Source of the DNA: Xanthomonas cassavae CFBP 4642
GTDB lineage: Bacteria > Pseudomonadota > Gammaproteobacteria > Xanthomonadales > Xanthomonadaceae
NCBI RefSeq assembly: GCF_000454545.1
Contig: NZ_CM002139.1
Span: 3,657,909-3,673,938 of the forward strand
Length of the DNA: 16,030 bases
Reading direction: 5' to 3'
Every line of letters starts with the position of its first letter. The first letter of the stretch is position 1. The notes under the pieces were generated by a model that worked only from the letters and a program-made list of their open reading frames with translations, was not told the DNA's origin and ran no database searches. Positions 6,397 to 14,202 of the stretch are shown in pieces. A program made the position numbers and the translations under genes.

Positions 6397-7155
6397 ATGA
6401 CTGATCCTTTCACCAGCGACGGCGCCAAGATGCCGCCCAAACCCTTCACCATCGAAACGGGGCGCCGCCAGGTGCGCAGCTTCGTGTTGCGCCAGGGCCG
6501 TTTCACTCCCGCGCAGCAGCGCGCCTTCGACGAACTGTGGCCGCGGTTCGGGCTGGACTATGCCGGCGCGCCGCGCGATCTGGATGCCGCATTCGGGCGC
6601 GACGCGCCCAAGGTGCTGGAGATCGGTTTCGGCAATGGCGCCGCCTTGCGCTTTGCCGCCCAGCACGATCCCAGCCGCGATTACATCGGCATCGAGGTAC
6701 ATGCGCCCGGCGTGGGCCGCCTGCTCAACGCGCTGGACGAAGACGGCAGCACGCATGTACGCCTGTATCACCATGACGCGGTGGAAGTGCTGGAACATGA
6801 GATTGCCGATGGTGCCCTGGATGAAGTGCGCATCTACTTTCCCGACCCGTGGCACAAGAAGCGCCACAACAAGCGCCGCCTGATCCAGCCGGCGTTTGCG
6901 CAGTTGCTGGTGCGCAAGCTGCGCGATGGTGGCCGCCTGCATGCCGCTACCGACTGGGCCGACTACGCCGAACAGATGTGGGACGTGCTCGACGCCACCG
7001 ACGGCCTGGTCAACCGCGCCGGCCCGCGCGGCCAGGTCGAACGCCCCGCCTGGCGCCCGCAGACCCACTTCGAAACCCGCGGCCAGAAGCTTGGGCACGG
7101 TGTGTGGGATCTGGTTTATGACCGGGAGTCGGGAATCGAGATTGGGGATTCGTAA
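6397..7155 (+). CDS. trmB: tRNA (guanine-N7-)-methyltransferase TrmB
   Basis: TrmB uses S-adenosylmethionine to methylate N7 of G46 in the variable loop of tRNAs. The 252-aa sequence has the class I fold with the SAM motif VLEIGFGNG (about 73-81), the acidic IGIE (97-100) at the end of the next strand, HHDAVE (125-130), and the signature [17 protein letters not shown] (145-161) with Asp150 for catalysis. [10 protein letters not shown] (185-194) follows. The ATG at 6397 is the family-compatible start although no Shine-Dalgarno is present; the nearest in-frame ATG upstream is closed by TAA. The final residues (about ESGIEIGDS) are encoded by a repeat that continues into the spacer, so the C-terminus is probably extended compared with relatives. 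Expected location is the cytoplasm. Confidence 0.96.
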   Translation: MTDPFTSDGAKMPPKPFTIETGRRQVRSFVLRQGRFTPAQQRAFDELWPRFGLDYAGAPRDLDAAFGRDAPKVLEIGFGNGAALRFAAQHDPSRDYIGIEVHAPGVGRLLNALDEDGSTHVRLYHHDAVEVLEHEIADGALDEVRIYFPDPWHKKRHNKRRLIQPAFAQLLVRKLRDGGRLHAATDWADYAEQMWDVLDATDGLVNRAGPRGQVERPAWRPQTHFETRGQKLGHGVWDLVYDRESGIEIGDS

Positions 7156-7230
7156 CGGCGCCGTCCCGCACACTCGACGCCGCAGCAGCTCAACCAATCC
7201 CCACTCCCGAATCACGAATCCCGGCCCCCA
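7125..7230. repeat. Imperfect inverted repeat bridging trmB and the transporter gene
   Basis: The left arm contains GGGAGTCGGGAATCGAGATT and GGGGATTCG (7125-7153). The right arm contains AATCCCCACTCCCGAATCACG and AATCCCGG (7197-7222), close to the reverse complement in pieces (for example TGGGGATT against AATCCCCA) but shuffled. The GGGAATCGGGAATGGGGATT style is a known look of Xanthomonas intergenic repeats. The left arm lies inside the trmB coding end. It may serve as a transcription terminator, though no U tract follows. Confidence 0.6.
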
Positions 7231-9093
7231 ATGGACACCGCGCTGACGCTGACCAACGACATGAAGCTCGTCCTCGGGCTGGTCGGTTTCACGATGGCGA
7301 TGTTTTTGTTCGAGCGCATCCGTGCCGATGTGGTGGCGTTGATCGTGCTGGTGGTGCTCGGCGTCACCGGGCTGGTGGCGCCGGAAGAACTGTTCGGCGG
7401 TTTTTCCGGTAATGCGGTGATGAGCATCATCGCCACCACCATCCTTGGCGCGGGGCTGGAGCGCACCGGCGCGTTGAACCGGTTGGCCAGCTGGCTGTTG
7501 CGGCGGTCGCACGGCAGCGAGCAGCGCCTGATGATGATGACGCTGGCCATCTCCGGCTTGAACTCATCGTTCATGCAGAACCCGTCGGTGATGGCCTTGT
7601 ACCTGCCGGTCGCCTCGCGGCTGGCCGCGCGCACCGGGCTCACCCTGCAGCGCATGTTGTTGCCGATCGCCGCGGCCATCGTGATGGGCGGTGCGCTCAC
7701 CATGGTGGGCAATTCGCCGTTGATCCTGCTCAACGACCTGCTGGTGTCGGCCAACAACAACCTTCCCTCGGGCATGGCCAGCATCGAGCCGTTGACGATG
7801 TTCGCGCCGCTGCCGATCGGCGTGGCCTTGCTGATCGCCGCACTGCTGTACTTCCGCTTCTACGGCGACCGCAAGCTGATCGAAGAAGAGCGCCTGATCA
7901 ACGAAGGGGTCACCCCCTCGCGCACCGAAAGCTATTTCGCCAAGACCTATGGCATCGATGGCGATGTGTTCGAGCTCACCGTGACCGCCGAAAGCCCGCT
8001 GGTCGGCATGACCCTGGGCGAAGCCGAGGCCATTCACGACGCCCCGCTGCTGCTGGCGCTGAAAACCGGCAACGACACCCGGCTTGCGCCGCCAGCGGAC
8101 ATGCGCATCTGGGTCGGCAGTGTGCTGGGTGCGATGGGCCAGCGGCAGGAGGTCGCCGACTTTGCGCAGAACCATTTCCTGCGCATGTCCTCGCGGCTAC
8201 GCAACCTGGGCGACCTGTTCAACCCCAGCCTTGCAGGCATTTCCGAAGCGGTGATCCCGCCCAACTCGCGGTTGATCGGCAAGAGCGCCGGCGAGCTGCG
8301 GCTGCGCAAGCAGGCCGGCATCAGCCTGCTTGCCATCAATCGCGACAAGCAGGTGATCCGCGAGGACGTGCGCAGCGTGCCCTTGCGCGCCGGCGACATG
8401 CTGGTGTTCCACAGCATCTGGCAGGATCTGGCGCAGGCAGCGGAAAGCCGCGATTTCGTGCCGGTCACCGACTTCCCGAAAGGCGAGCAGCGCCCGCACA
8501 AGTTCAAGATCGCCATGGCGATCTTCGCTTTCACCATCCTGATTGCGCTGACCTCGCGCCTGCCGGTGGCGCTGACGCTGATGACCGGCGTGGCCTGCAT
8601 GCTGGTCAGCGGCGTGCTGCGCATGGACGAGGCCTACGCCTCGATCAACTGGAAGACCATCTTCATGATGGCCGGGCTGATTCCGCTGGGCTGGGCAATG
8701 GACAGCAGTGGCACCGCGGCCTGGGTCGCAGGCCACACCATCGACCGCCTGCCCGAAGGCGTCCCGGTGTGGGCGCTGGAAATCAGCCTGGCACTGCTGA
8801 CCACGGCATTTTCCTTGGTGATCAGCCACGTCGGCGCGACCATCGTGATGGTGCCGATTGCGGTCAACCTGGCATTGGCGGCCAACGGCAATCCCACTGC
8901 GTTTGCGCTGATCGTGGCGTTGTCGGCCTCCAACAACCTGATGACCGCCTCCAACCCGGTGATCTCGATGGTGGCCGGCCCGGCCAACTATCAACCGCGC
9001 GAACTGTGGCGCGTGGGCGCGCCGCTGTCGCTGATCTACATCGTGGTGATGGTGTCGGTGATCAACCTGATGTTCTGGTGGGCCGCACGCTGA
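7231..9093 (+). CDS. SLC13-family transporter with two RCK_C-like domains
   Basis: This is an inner membrane anion transporter of the divalent anion:Na+ symporter type (sulfate, dicarboxylate or similar; substrate not determinable). In 620 aa it shows two membrane halves around a soluble middle. Helices are visible at about 12-55, 60-80, 95-130, 145-170 and 188-210. The soluble part (about 245-410) has two TrkA_C/RCK_C-like regulatory domains (ELTVTAESPLVGMTLGEAE and PPNSRLIGKSAGELRLRKQ). The second half has helices at about 425-460, 468-490, 510-560 and 590-617. The paired motifs are SGLNSSFMQNPSVMALYLP with GGALTMVGNSPLIL in half one, and ISHVGATIVMVPIA with ASNNLMTASNPV in half two. No Shine-Dalgarno precedes the ATG at 7231; the repeat after trmB runs up to it. 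The gene converges on the Rieske gene. Confidence 0.88.
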   Translation: MDTALTLTNDMKLVLGLVGFTMAMFLFERIRADVVALIVLVVLGVTGLVAPEELFGGFSGNAVMSIIATTILGAGLERTGALNRLASWLLRRSHGSEQRLMMMTLAISGLNSSFMQNPSVMALYLPVASRLAARTGLTLQRMLLPIAAAIVMGGALTMVGNSPLILLNDLLVSANNNLPSGMASIEPLTMFAPLPIGVALLIAALLYFRFYGDRKLIEEERLINEGVTPSRTESYFAKTYGIDGDVFELTVTAESPLVGMTLGEAEAIHDAPLLLALKTGNDTRLAPPADMRIWVGSVLGAMGQRQEVADFAQNHFLRMSSRLRNLGDLFNPSLAGISEAVIPPNSRLIGKSAGELRLRKQAGISLLAINRDKQVIREDVRSVPLRAGDMLVFHSIWQDLAQAAESRDFVPVTDFPKGEQRPHKFKIAMAIFAFTILIALTSRLPVALTLMTGVACMLVSGVLRMDEAYASINWKTIFMMAGLIPLGWAMDSSGTAAWVAGHTIDRLPEGVPVWALEISLALLTTAFSLVISHVGATIVMVPIAVNLALAANGNPTAFALIVALSASNNLMTASNPVISMVAGPANYQPRELWRVGAPLSLIYIVVMVSVINLMFWWAAR

Positions 9094-9162
9094 GCGCAGG
9101 CGCGGTGAGGCCTGAGGTTGCGCGGCGTATCGATCAAGCCATCAAGGTCGACGCGGAATAGA

Positions 9163-9189
9163 CGGCAGCGGCTGTGTGCTGCGCTGCCG
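9163..9189. terminator. Possible two-way terminator hairpin
   Basis: CGGCAGCG (9163-9170) and CGCTGCCG (9182-9189) form an 8-bp GC-rich stem with an 11-nt loop, located between the converging transporter and Rieske genes. There is no U tract on either side, so termination is inferred from position. Confidence 0.35.
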
Positions 9190-9204
9190 CGCTATCGACC
9201 GCAG

Positions 9205-9546
9205 TTATCCCAACACCACCTGTTGGCCATCGACGCGTACCGGCACCGCCACCAGCGATTGGCCGCGACATGGGCCACTGATGCATTCGCCGGCGGTCAG
9301 TTCGAAGGCAGCGCCATGTGCGGCGCAGACCAGATGCCCCTCCTTGGTCTTGAGGAACTGCCCTGGCGCCCAGTCCAGCCGCCTGCCGGCATGCGGGCAG
9401 ACATTCAACCAGGCACGGACCTGCGCACCCTCGCGGTACAGCACCAGCGATTCGCAGGCCTCCTCCCAGGTCGCTTCCACCTCCAGGAATCCGGCATCGG
9501 GAATCTGCGCCAGGCTGGCAAGCGTGGTGGGTAAGGACGAGGACAT
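9205..9546 (-). CDS. Small Rieske [2Fe-2S] protein
   Basis: A 113-aa stand-alone Rieske protein, probably a cytoplasmic electron carrier or the ferredoxin part of an oxygenase system; no partner oxygenase or reductase is nearby. Both cluster-binding boxes are complete: Cys50/His52 in NVCPHAGRRLDW and Cys74/His77 in LVCAAHGAAFEL, 21 residues apart, a spacing fitting ferredoxin-like Rieske proteins. Two further Cys (88 and 93, GECISGPC) follow. There is no signal peptide or transmembrane anchor, which rules out a cytochrome bc1 Rieske subunit. The start ATG at 9546 has no ribosome site upstream. It faces the SLC13 gene tail to tail with a 111-bp spacer and is divergent from the small membrane protein at 9798. 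Confidence 0.9.
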   Translation of the reverse strand: MSSSLPTTLASLAQIPDAGFLEVEATWEEACESLVLYREGAQVRAWLNVCPHAGRRLDWAPGQFLKTKEGHLVCAAHGAAFELTAGECISGPCRGQSLVAVPVRVDGQQVVLG

Positions 9547-9797
9547 GGGCCAAGGCGGAGTCGGGAACGGGCCGCCGATTGTGGCATGCGCGCCCTGCCA
9601 CGCCTGCGCGATGCGGCTGGCGTATGTGTGCCACCGCAGGGTGTGGCTATGGAAACAGGCGCCTACGGCAGTCTTCGGTCAGCACACGCGGCGTGATGCG
9701 CTTAACACGACGCGCATGGAATTAACGAACTTTTCACTCAATGACATGAAACCGCAACGATACTGCGCGCTTGTTTCCTGCCCGGCAGCCCATCGCC

Positions 9798-10073
9798 ATG
9801 CCTGCACGCATCTTCCAATTCGGCAATCTCCATCACCTGTTTGCGCCACGCAAGCCGCGCCATCCGTTGGTGCGCGTTGCAGCGGGCCTCGCAGGCCTGG
9901 CCATTCTGGCGGTGCTGATCGTCTTCAGCGTGTTCGTTGGCGCGGCGATGATCCTGGGCGGCATCGCCTGGAAGCTGTTGAGCAAGTCGAACCGACGTCC
10001 GTCGCCGCAGACGCGGGTGGTCGAGGCCGAGTACCGCGTGGTGCGCAAGCCCGCGCTGCCGATGTCGCACTGA
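9798..10073 (+). CDS. Small single-helix membrane protein
   Basis: A 91-aa protein of unknown function. It has a basic N-terminal segment (RKPRHPLVR), one strong transmembrane helix at about 32-58 (VAAGLAGLAILAVLIVFSVF, then GAAMILGGIAW), and a basic C-terminal tail ending in a conserved-looking VVEAEYRVVRKP. This suggests an inner membrane anchor. ATG 9798 is preferred; an upstream TTG at 9771 would add nine residues without a better ribosome site. The 251-bp spacer upstream (9547-9797) holds the divergent promoters of this gene and the Rieske gene; I see an AT-rich patch at about 9705-9760 but no firm promoter. No neighbour suggests a function. Confidence 0.7.
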   Translation: MPARIFQFGNLHHLFAPRKPRHPLVRVAAGLAGLAILAVLIVFSVFVGAAMILGGIAWKLLSKSNRRPSPQTRVVEAEYRVVRKPALPMSH

Positions 10074-10298
10074 GCACCTGCACTGCCGCTGCATCCTGGC
10101 GGCGCCCTGCGCCCGGCTCCACACCTGCACAGCACCCATCGGCATGTGGTCGCACATGCCGATCTGCGTTTGGGCGCCTGTCTGACCATCCGGCGGCGCG
10201 CAACCGGCTGATGAGACCTCTGGCGCTTCAGCAGCGAAGGTTCCGTCGTACACCGCGTAGCGGCTAGACTCACGCGTCCCCTGTTCGAGGATGCGTGC

Positions 10299-11012
10299 AT
10301 GACCCACGATGTGATTCCCGCCACCGGCGTTCCGCGCATTCCGGTGGTTGGCGGCGGTACGTTTCCGGTGCACCGCATCTATTGTGTCGGTCGCAACTTT
10401 GCCGACCATGCCCGCGAGATGGGCGCCAGCGCGCCGGCTTCCAAGGCCGAACGTGGGCAGCCGACCTTCTTCATGAAGCCCGCAGACGCCATCGTGGTCG
10501 GTCATGGCGACCACATCCCCTACCCACCCGCTACCAACGAGTTGCATCACGAAGTGGAGCTGGTGGTAGCGTTGGGCAGCGATGCGCCGGCCGGTGAGTT
10601 GCCGGTGGAGCAGGCCGAAGGCCTGATCTATGGCTACGGCGTCGGCCTGGACCTGACCCGTCGCGACCTGCAGTCCGCCGCCAAGGCCAAGGGGCTGCCG
10701 TGGGATATCGCCAAGGGGTTCGATCATTCCGCCCCGATCAGCGAGCTGGTGCACGCCGGCGAAGTGGGCGCGCTGGAGGCGTTGAACCTGTCGCTGGAAG
10801 TCAACGGACAGGTGCGTCAGCAATCGCTGCTGGATCAGATGATCTGGAACGTGCCGGAAATCCTGCACGAGCTGTCCAAACTCTACGCATTGCGCGCGGG
10901 CGATCTGATCTTCATGGGCACGCCGGCCGGCGTCGGGCCGTTGCTGCCGGGCGATCAGTTCAGTGCGCGCCTGGAAAACGTAGCCGAACGCCACGGCATC
11001 ATCGCCGGCTGA
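10299..11012 (+). CDS. Fumarylacetoacetate hydrolase-family protein
   Basis: A 237-aa enzyme of the FAH fold, of the short FAHD1/fumarylpyruvate hydrolase type that cleaves acylpyruvates or decarboxylates oxaloacetate. The true substrate cannot be read from sequence. Signature segments are YCVGRNFADHAREMG (28-42), the metal ligands Glu85 and Glu87 in HHEVELVV with Asp118 in GVGLDLTRRDLQ, KGFDHSAPIS, and the C-terminal GDLIFMGTPAGVGPLLPGD. The ATG at 10299 has a good Shine-Dalgarno (GAGG, 10287-10290, 8 nt spacing); a TAGACT at 10265-10270 is a possible -10 box. The 225 bp upstream (10074-10298) hold no gene. mscL follows after 62 bp and may be on the same transcript. No aromatic degradation genes are nearby. 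Confidence 0.9.
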   Translation: MTHDVIPATGVPRIPVVGGGTFPVHRIYCVGRNFADHAREMGASAPASKAERGQPTFFMKPADAIVVGHGDHIPYPPATNELHHEVELVVALGSDAPAGELPVEQAEGLIYGYGVGLDLTRRDLQSAAKAKGLPWDIAKGFDHSAPISELVHAGEVGALEALNLSLEVNGQVRQQSLLDQMIWNVPEILHELSKLYALRAGDLIFMGTPAGVGPLLPGDQFSARLENVAERHGIIAG

Positions 11013-11074
11013 CATTCGCCGGGCTACGCTCGGCATAGCGGCAGTGGGTCCGCAAACCGCATTTGGAGAGCACT

Positions 11075-11506
11075 ATGGGAATGGTCAGCGAGTTCAAGCA
11101 ATTCGCGATGCGTGGCAACGTCATCGATCTTGCGGTCGGTGTGGTCATCGGCGCGGCATTCGGCAAGATCGTCACCGCGCTGGTGGAAAAGATCATCATG
11201 CCGCCGATCGGCTGGGCAGTCGGAAACGTGGATTTCTCGCGGCTGGCATGGGTACTCAAACCGGCCGGCATCGATGCCACCGGCAAGGAAATTCCGGCCG
11301 TGGCGATCGGCTATGGCGATTTCATCAACACCGTGGTGCAGTTTGTGATCATTGCCTTCGCCATCTTCCTGGTGGTCAAGTTGATCAACCGCGTGACCCA
11401 TCGCAAGCCGGATGCGCCGAAGGGCCCGAGCGAAGAAGTGCTGTTGCTGCGCGAGATCCGCGACTCGCTCAAGAACGACACGCTCAAGCCGCCGACCACG
11501 CCCTGA
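11075..11506 (+). CDS. mscL: Large-conductance mechanosensitive channel MscL
   Basis: MscL is a pentameric inner membrane channel that opens under membrane tension to release solutes during hypo-osmotic shock. The protein is 143 aa. It has an amphipathic N-terminal helix ([15 protein letters not shown]), TM1 at about 15-45 with the pore-lining [12 protein letters not shown], a periplasmic loop, TM2 at about 75-97 ([15 protein letters not shown]), and a charged C-terminal helix ([13 protein letters not shown]). I chose ATG 11075 because GGAG (11065-11068) is 6 nt upstream and the family starts this way; the upstream TTG at 11063 overlaps that Shine-Dalgarno. The next gene starts 111 bp downstream with its own ribosome site. 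Confidence 0.97.
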   Translation: MGMVSEFKQFAMRGNVIDLAVGVVIGAAFGKIVTALVEKIIMPPIGWAVGNVDFSRLAWVLKPAGIDATGKEIPAVAIGYGDFINTVVQFVIIAFAIFLVVKLINRVTHRKPDAPKGPSEEVLLLREIRDSLKNDTLKPPTTP

Positions 11507-11617
11507 CCGGGCCCATCCGTTGCCCGCTTCGCGCAAAAAGGATGACCCTTCGCACGCAGACGGGGGACCTTGCACTGATAAGCTCGGGGTTCCCTTTGCC
11601 GTCTGGAGCCGCCCTGC

Positions 11618-13036
11618 ATGCGTCGCCTCGCTGTTGCCATCTCCGCCCTGCTCGCCTGCTCGTCCGCCTGTGCCGCACAGACCACCATTCCCGACAGCGC
11701 GCTGCGCACCGCCGCGCACCTGCGCGAGCAGGCGCTGGCCGACAGCACCGGTTTTGCGGTGGTGGAATCGCTGACCACCGAAGTGGGCCCGCGCATTGCC
11801 GGCGGGGAAGCCGATCCGCGTGCCGTGGCCTGGGCAACAGCCAAGTTCCAGTCACTGGGCTTTGACAAGGTGTGGACCGAGCCGGTGACCTTTCCCAAGT
11901 GGGAACGCCGCAACGAGCGCGCCGCCGTGCTTGGCGCGCATGCGCAACCGCTGACCATCACCGCACTGGGCGGCAGCCCGGGCGGTACCGTCGAAGGCGA
12001 GGTGGTGCGCTTCGAAAACCTGGCCGCACTGCAGGCCGCACCGGCCGGCTCGCTGGCCGGCAAGATCGCGTTCGTCGATTACCAGATGACCAAGGCGCGC
12101 GACGGCAAGGATTACGGCAACGGCGGCGCGGTGCGCAGCAAGGGGCCGTCGGAAGCGATCCGCAAGGGCGCGATCGGCTTTGTGATGCGCTCGGCCGGCA
12201 CCGATTCGCATCGCGTGCCGCATACCGGCATCACCCGGTTCGATGAAGGGCTTACCCCGGTGCCGGCGGCGGCCTTGTCGGTGCCCGATGCCAACCAGCT
12301 GGCCCGCCTTGCTGCCCGGGGTGCAACGCGCATCCGTCTGGCACTGGATTGCGGCTGGGACGGTACTGCGACCTCCTACAACGTGATTGGCGAGATCACC
12401 GGGCGCAGCAAGCCCAAGGAAGTGGTGGTGATCGGCGGGCACCTGGACTCGTGGGATCTGGGCACCGGCGCGATCGACGACGGCGCCGGCGTGGCGATCA
12501 CCATGGCCGCCGGCCACCTGATCGGGCAACTCAAGCAGGCGCCCAAGCGCAGCATCCGCGTGGTGGCCTTCGCCAACGAGGAGCAAGGTCTGTACGGCGG
12601 CAAGGCGTATGCCGCGGTGCACGGCAAGGACGCCAAGGACATGGCGCTGCATCAGATCGGCGCGGAGAGCGACTTCGGCGCCGGGCGCATCTACGCGTTC
12701 AACACCGGCTCCGCGGCGCCGGACGACTCGCGCGCGGCGACCAGGCAGATTGCCGAGGTGTTGGCCCCGCTGGGCATCGAGTACGCACCGAGCAAGGGCG
12801 GCCCCGGCCCAGATGTCGGGCCGATTTCCGCCAAGGGTGGCGCCTGGGCGTGGCTGGCGCAGGATGGCACTGACTATTTCGACCTGCACCACACCGCCGA
12901 CGACACGCTGGACAAGATCGACCCGAAGGCGCTCGCGCAAAACGTGGCCGCCTACACCGTGTTCGCGTATCTGGCTGCCGAAGCCGATGGCGATTTCGGC
13001 AGCCGCGCCAGCGCCGTGCAGCCGCCGAACGAGTAA
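11618..13036 (+). CDS. Secreted M28-family metallopeptidase with PA domain
   Basis: A 472-aa exported zinc aminopeptidase or carboxypeptidase of family M28. The signal peptide (1-20) ends A-C-A-A; an L-L-A-C at 11-14 could instead be a lipobox, so periplasmic or lipoprotein location is open. A PA (protease-associated) region at about 120-250 precedes the catalytic part. Dinuclear zinc ligands and catalytic residues are complete: His275 and Asp277 in GGHLDSWD, Asp287 in AIDDGAG, Glu321/Glu322 in ANEEQG, Asp352 in GAESDFG, and His425 in LHHTADD. GGAG (11605-11608) lies 9 nt before the ATG at 11618. The LacI-type gene follows after 51 bp on the same strand. The 111-bp spacer after mscL holds no convincing terminator. 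Confidence 0.92.
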   Translation: MRRLAVAISALLACSSACAAQTTIPDSALRTAAHLREQALADSTGFAVVESLTTEVGPRIAGGEADPRAVAWATAKFQSLGFDKVWTEPVTFPKWERRNERAAVLGAHAQPLTITALGGSPGGTVEGEVVRFENLAALQAAPAGSLAGKIAFVDYQMTKARDGKDYGNGGAVRSKGPSEAIRKGAIGFVMRSAGTDSHRVPHTGITRFDEGLTPVPAAALSVPDANQLARLAARGATRIRLALDCGWDGTATSYNVIGEITGRSKPKEVVVIGGHLDSWDLGTGAIDDGAGVAITMAAGHLIGQLKQAPKRSIRVVAFANEEQGLYGGKAYAAVHGKDAKDMALHQIGAESDFGAGRIYAFNTGSAAPDDSRAATRQIAEVLAPLGIEYAPSKGGPGPDVGPISAKGGAWAWLAQDGTDYFDLHHTADDTLDKIDPKALAQNVAAYTVFAYLAAEADGDFGSRASAVQPPNE

Positions 13037-13087
13037 GCTGGCACCGCGTCGTACGCTTGCGCTTCTACTCCAGGACGAGCACACACG

Positions 13088-14143
13088 ATGGTGGCCAAGC
13101 GGCAACGCAGTGCGAACAATGCGGCGACCTTGCTGGACGTTGCCAAACACGCCGGTGTATCGCCGATGACCGCATCGCGCGTCATCAACCGGCACCCGCA
13201 TGTCGGCCACGACATGCGGGCACGGGTGGAAGCATCGGTGCAGGCGTTGGGCTACCGGCCCAATCTGGCCGGCCGCTCATTACGTACCAGCGGCCTGCTA
13301 CGGATCGGCGTGCTGTACAGCAACCCGAGCGCGGCCTATCTCAATCAATTCATGCTGGGGCTGCTCGAACAGAGCAGCCTCAATGGCAGCCAGGTACTGG
13401 TGGAAAAATGCGGCGCCATCCGCAGCCAGCGCGCCGCCACCGAACGTCTGCTGGCGGCAGGCGTGGACGGCGTGATCCTGCCGCCGCCACTGTGCGATTC
13501 GCGTCAGACCATCGCCGAACTGGACGCACGCGGGATTCCGGTGGTGGCCGTGGCCAGCGGCGCGCCGATGGCGCAGATCAGCTCGGTGCGCATCGACGAT
13601 TACCAGGCCGCACGCGCCATCGTCGATCTCTTGATCGAACTCGGTCATCGCCGGATTGCGCTGATCAAGGGCGATCCGAAACATACCCCAAGCGCACTGC
13701 GCGCCAACGGCTATGCCGACAGCCTGCAAGCCGCCGGGCTAGCGCTTGCCGACGACCTGATCGCCGATGGACTGTTCACCTATCGCTCCGGCCTGCTGGC
13801 CGCACGCAGCCTGCTCGCCCGTTCGCAGCCGCCGACCGCGATCTTCTGCAGCAACGACGATATGGCCGCCGCCGCGGTCGCCGTTGCGCACGGATTGGGA
13901 TTACGCGTGCCCGAGGACGTCTCGGTGGCCGGGTTCGACGATACGCCGGTGGCCACCACCATCTGGCCCGAACTCACCACCGTGCATCAACCGGTGGCCG
14001 CAATGGGGCGGGCGGCTGTGTCGTTGCTTGCAGACGCCATTCGCCAACGGCGCAAGGGTGATGCTGCCCAAGGCGTGCACCAGATCATGAAATACACCGT
14101 AGTCAAACGTGGTTCGACGGCTGCGCCGCTGCCGGAAGCATGA
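13088..14143 (+). CDS. LacI/GalR-family transcriptional regulator
   Basis: A 351-aa repressor. The N-terminal helix-turn-helix is at about 14-40 (TLLDVAKHAGVSPMTASRVIN), with the hinge helix near residue 60 (NLAGRSLRT) that enters the minor groove. The periplasmic-binding-protein-like effector domain follows from about 70 (RIGVLYSNPSAAYLNQF), with CSNDDMAAAAVAVAHGLGLRVPEDVSVAGFDDTP, the usual closing signature. The effector and target operon are unknown; no sugar transport or catabolism genes lie beside it, which is unusual for local LacI regulators, so it may act elsewhere or resemble a GntR-type gluconate regulator of this family. It starts 51 bp after the M28 gene and converges on cdh. No obvious operator was seen upstream. 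Confidence 0.93.
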   Translation: MVAKRQRSANNAATLLDVAKHAGVSPMTASRVINRHPHVGHDMRARVEASVQALGYRPNLAGRSLRTSGLLRIGVLYSNPSAAYLNQFMLGLLEQSSLNGSQVLVEKCGAIRSQRAATERLLAAGVDGVILPPPLCDSRQTIAELDARGIPVVAVASGAPMAQISSVRIDDYQAARAIVDLLIELGHRRIALIKGDPKHTPSALRANGYADSLQAAGLALADDLIADGLFTYRSGLLAARSLLARSQPPTAIFCSNDDMAAAAVAVAHGLGLRVPEDVSVAGFDDTPVATTIWPELTTVHQPVAAMGRAAVSLLADAIRQRRKGDAAQGVHQIMKYTVVKRGSTAAPLPEA

Positions 14144-14202
14144 AGGCCTGACAGGGAATATGCCCCGTCGTCCAGACAACATGAAAGCTTGGAAATACTT
14201 CC

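Noticed and set aside
5917..7512. A 531-codon minus-strand open frame spanning thiG, trmB and the transporter start
   Set aside because: It crosses three genes that are firmly identified on the plus strand and reads as antisense high-GC sequence.
9738..11036. A 432-codon minus-strand open frame
   Set aside because: It is antisense to the small membrane protein and to the FAH-family gene, both of which show protein-family features; its translation is Arg/His/Gln-rich without domains.
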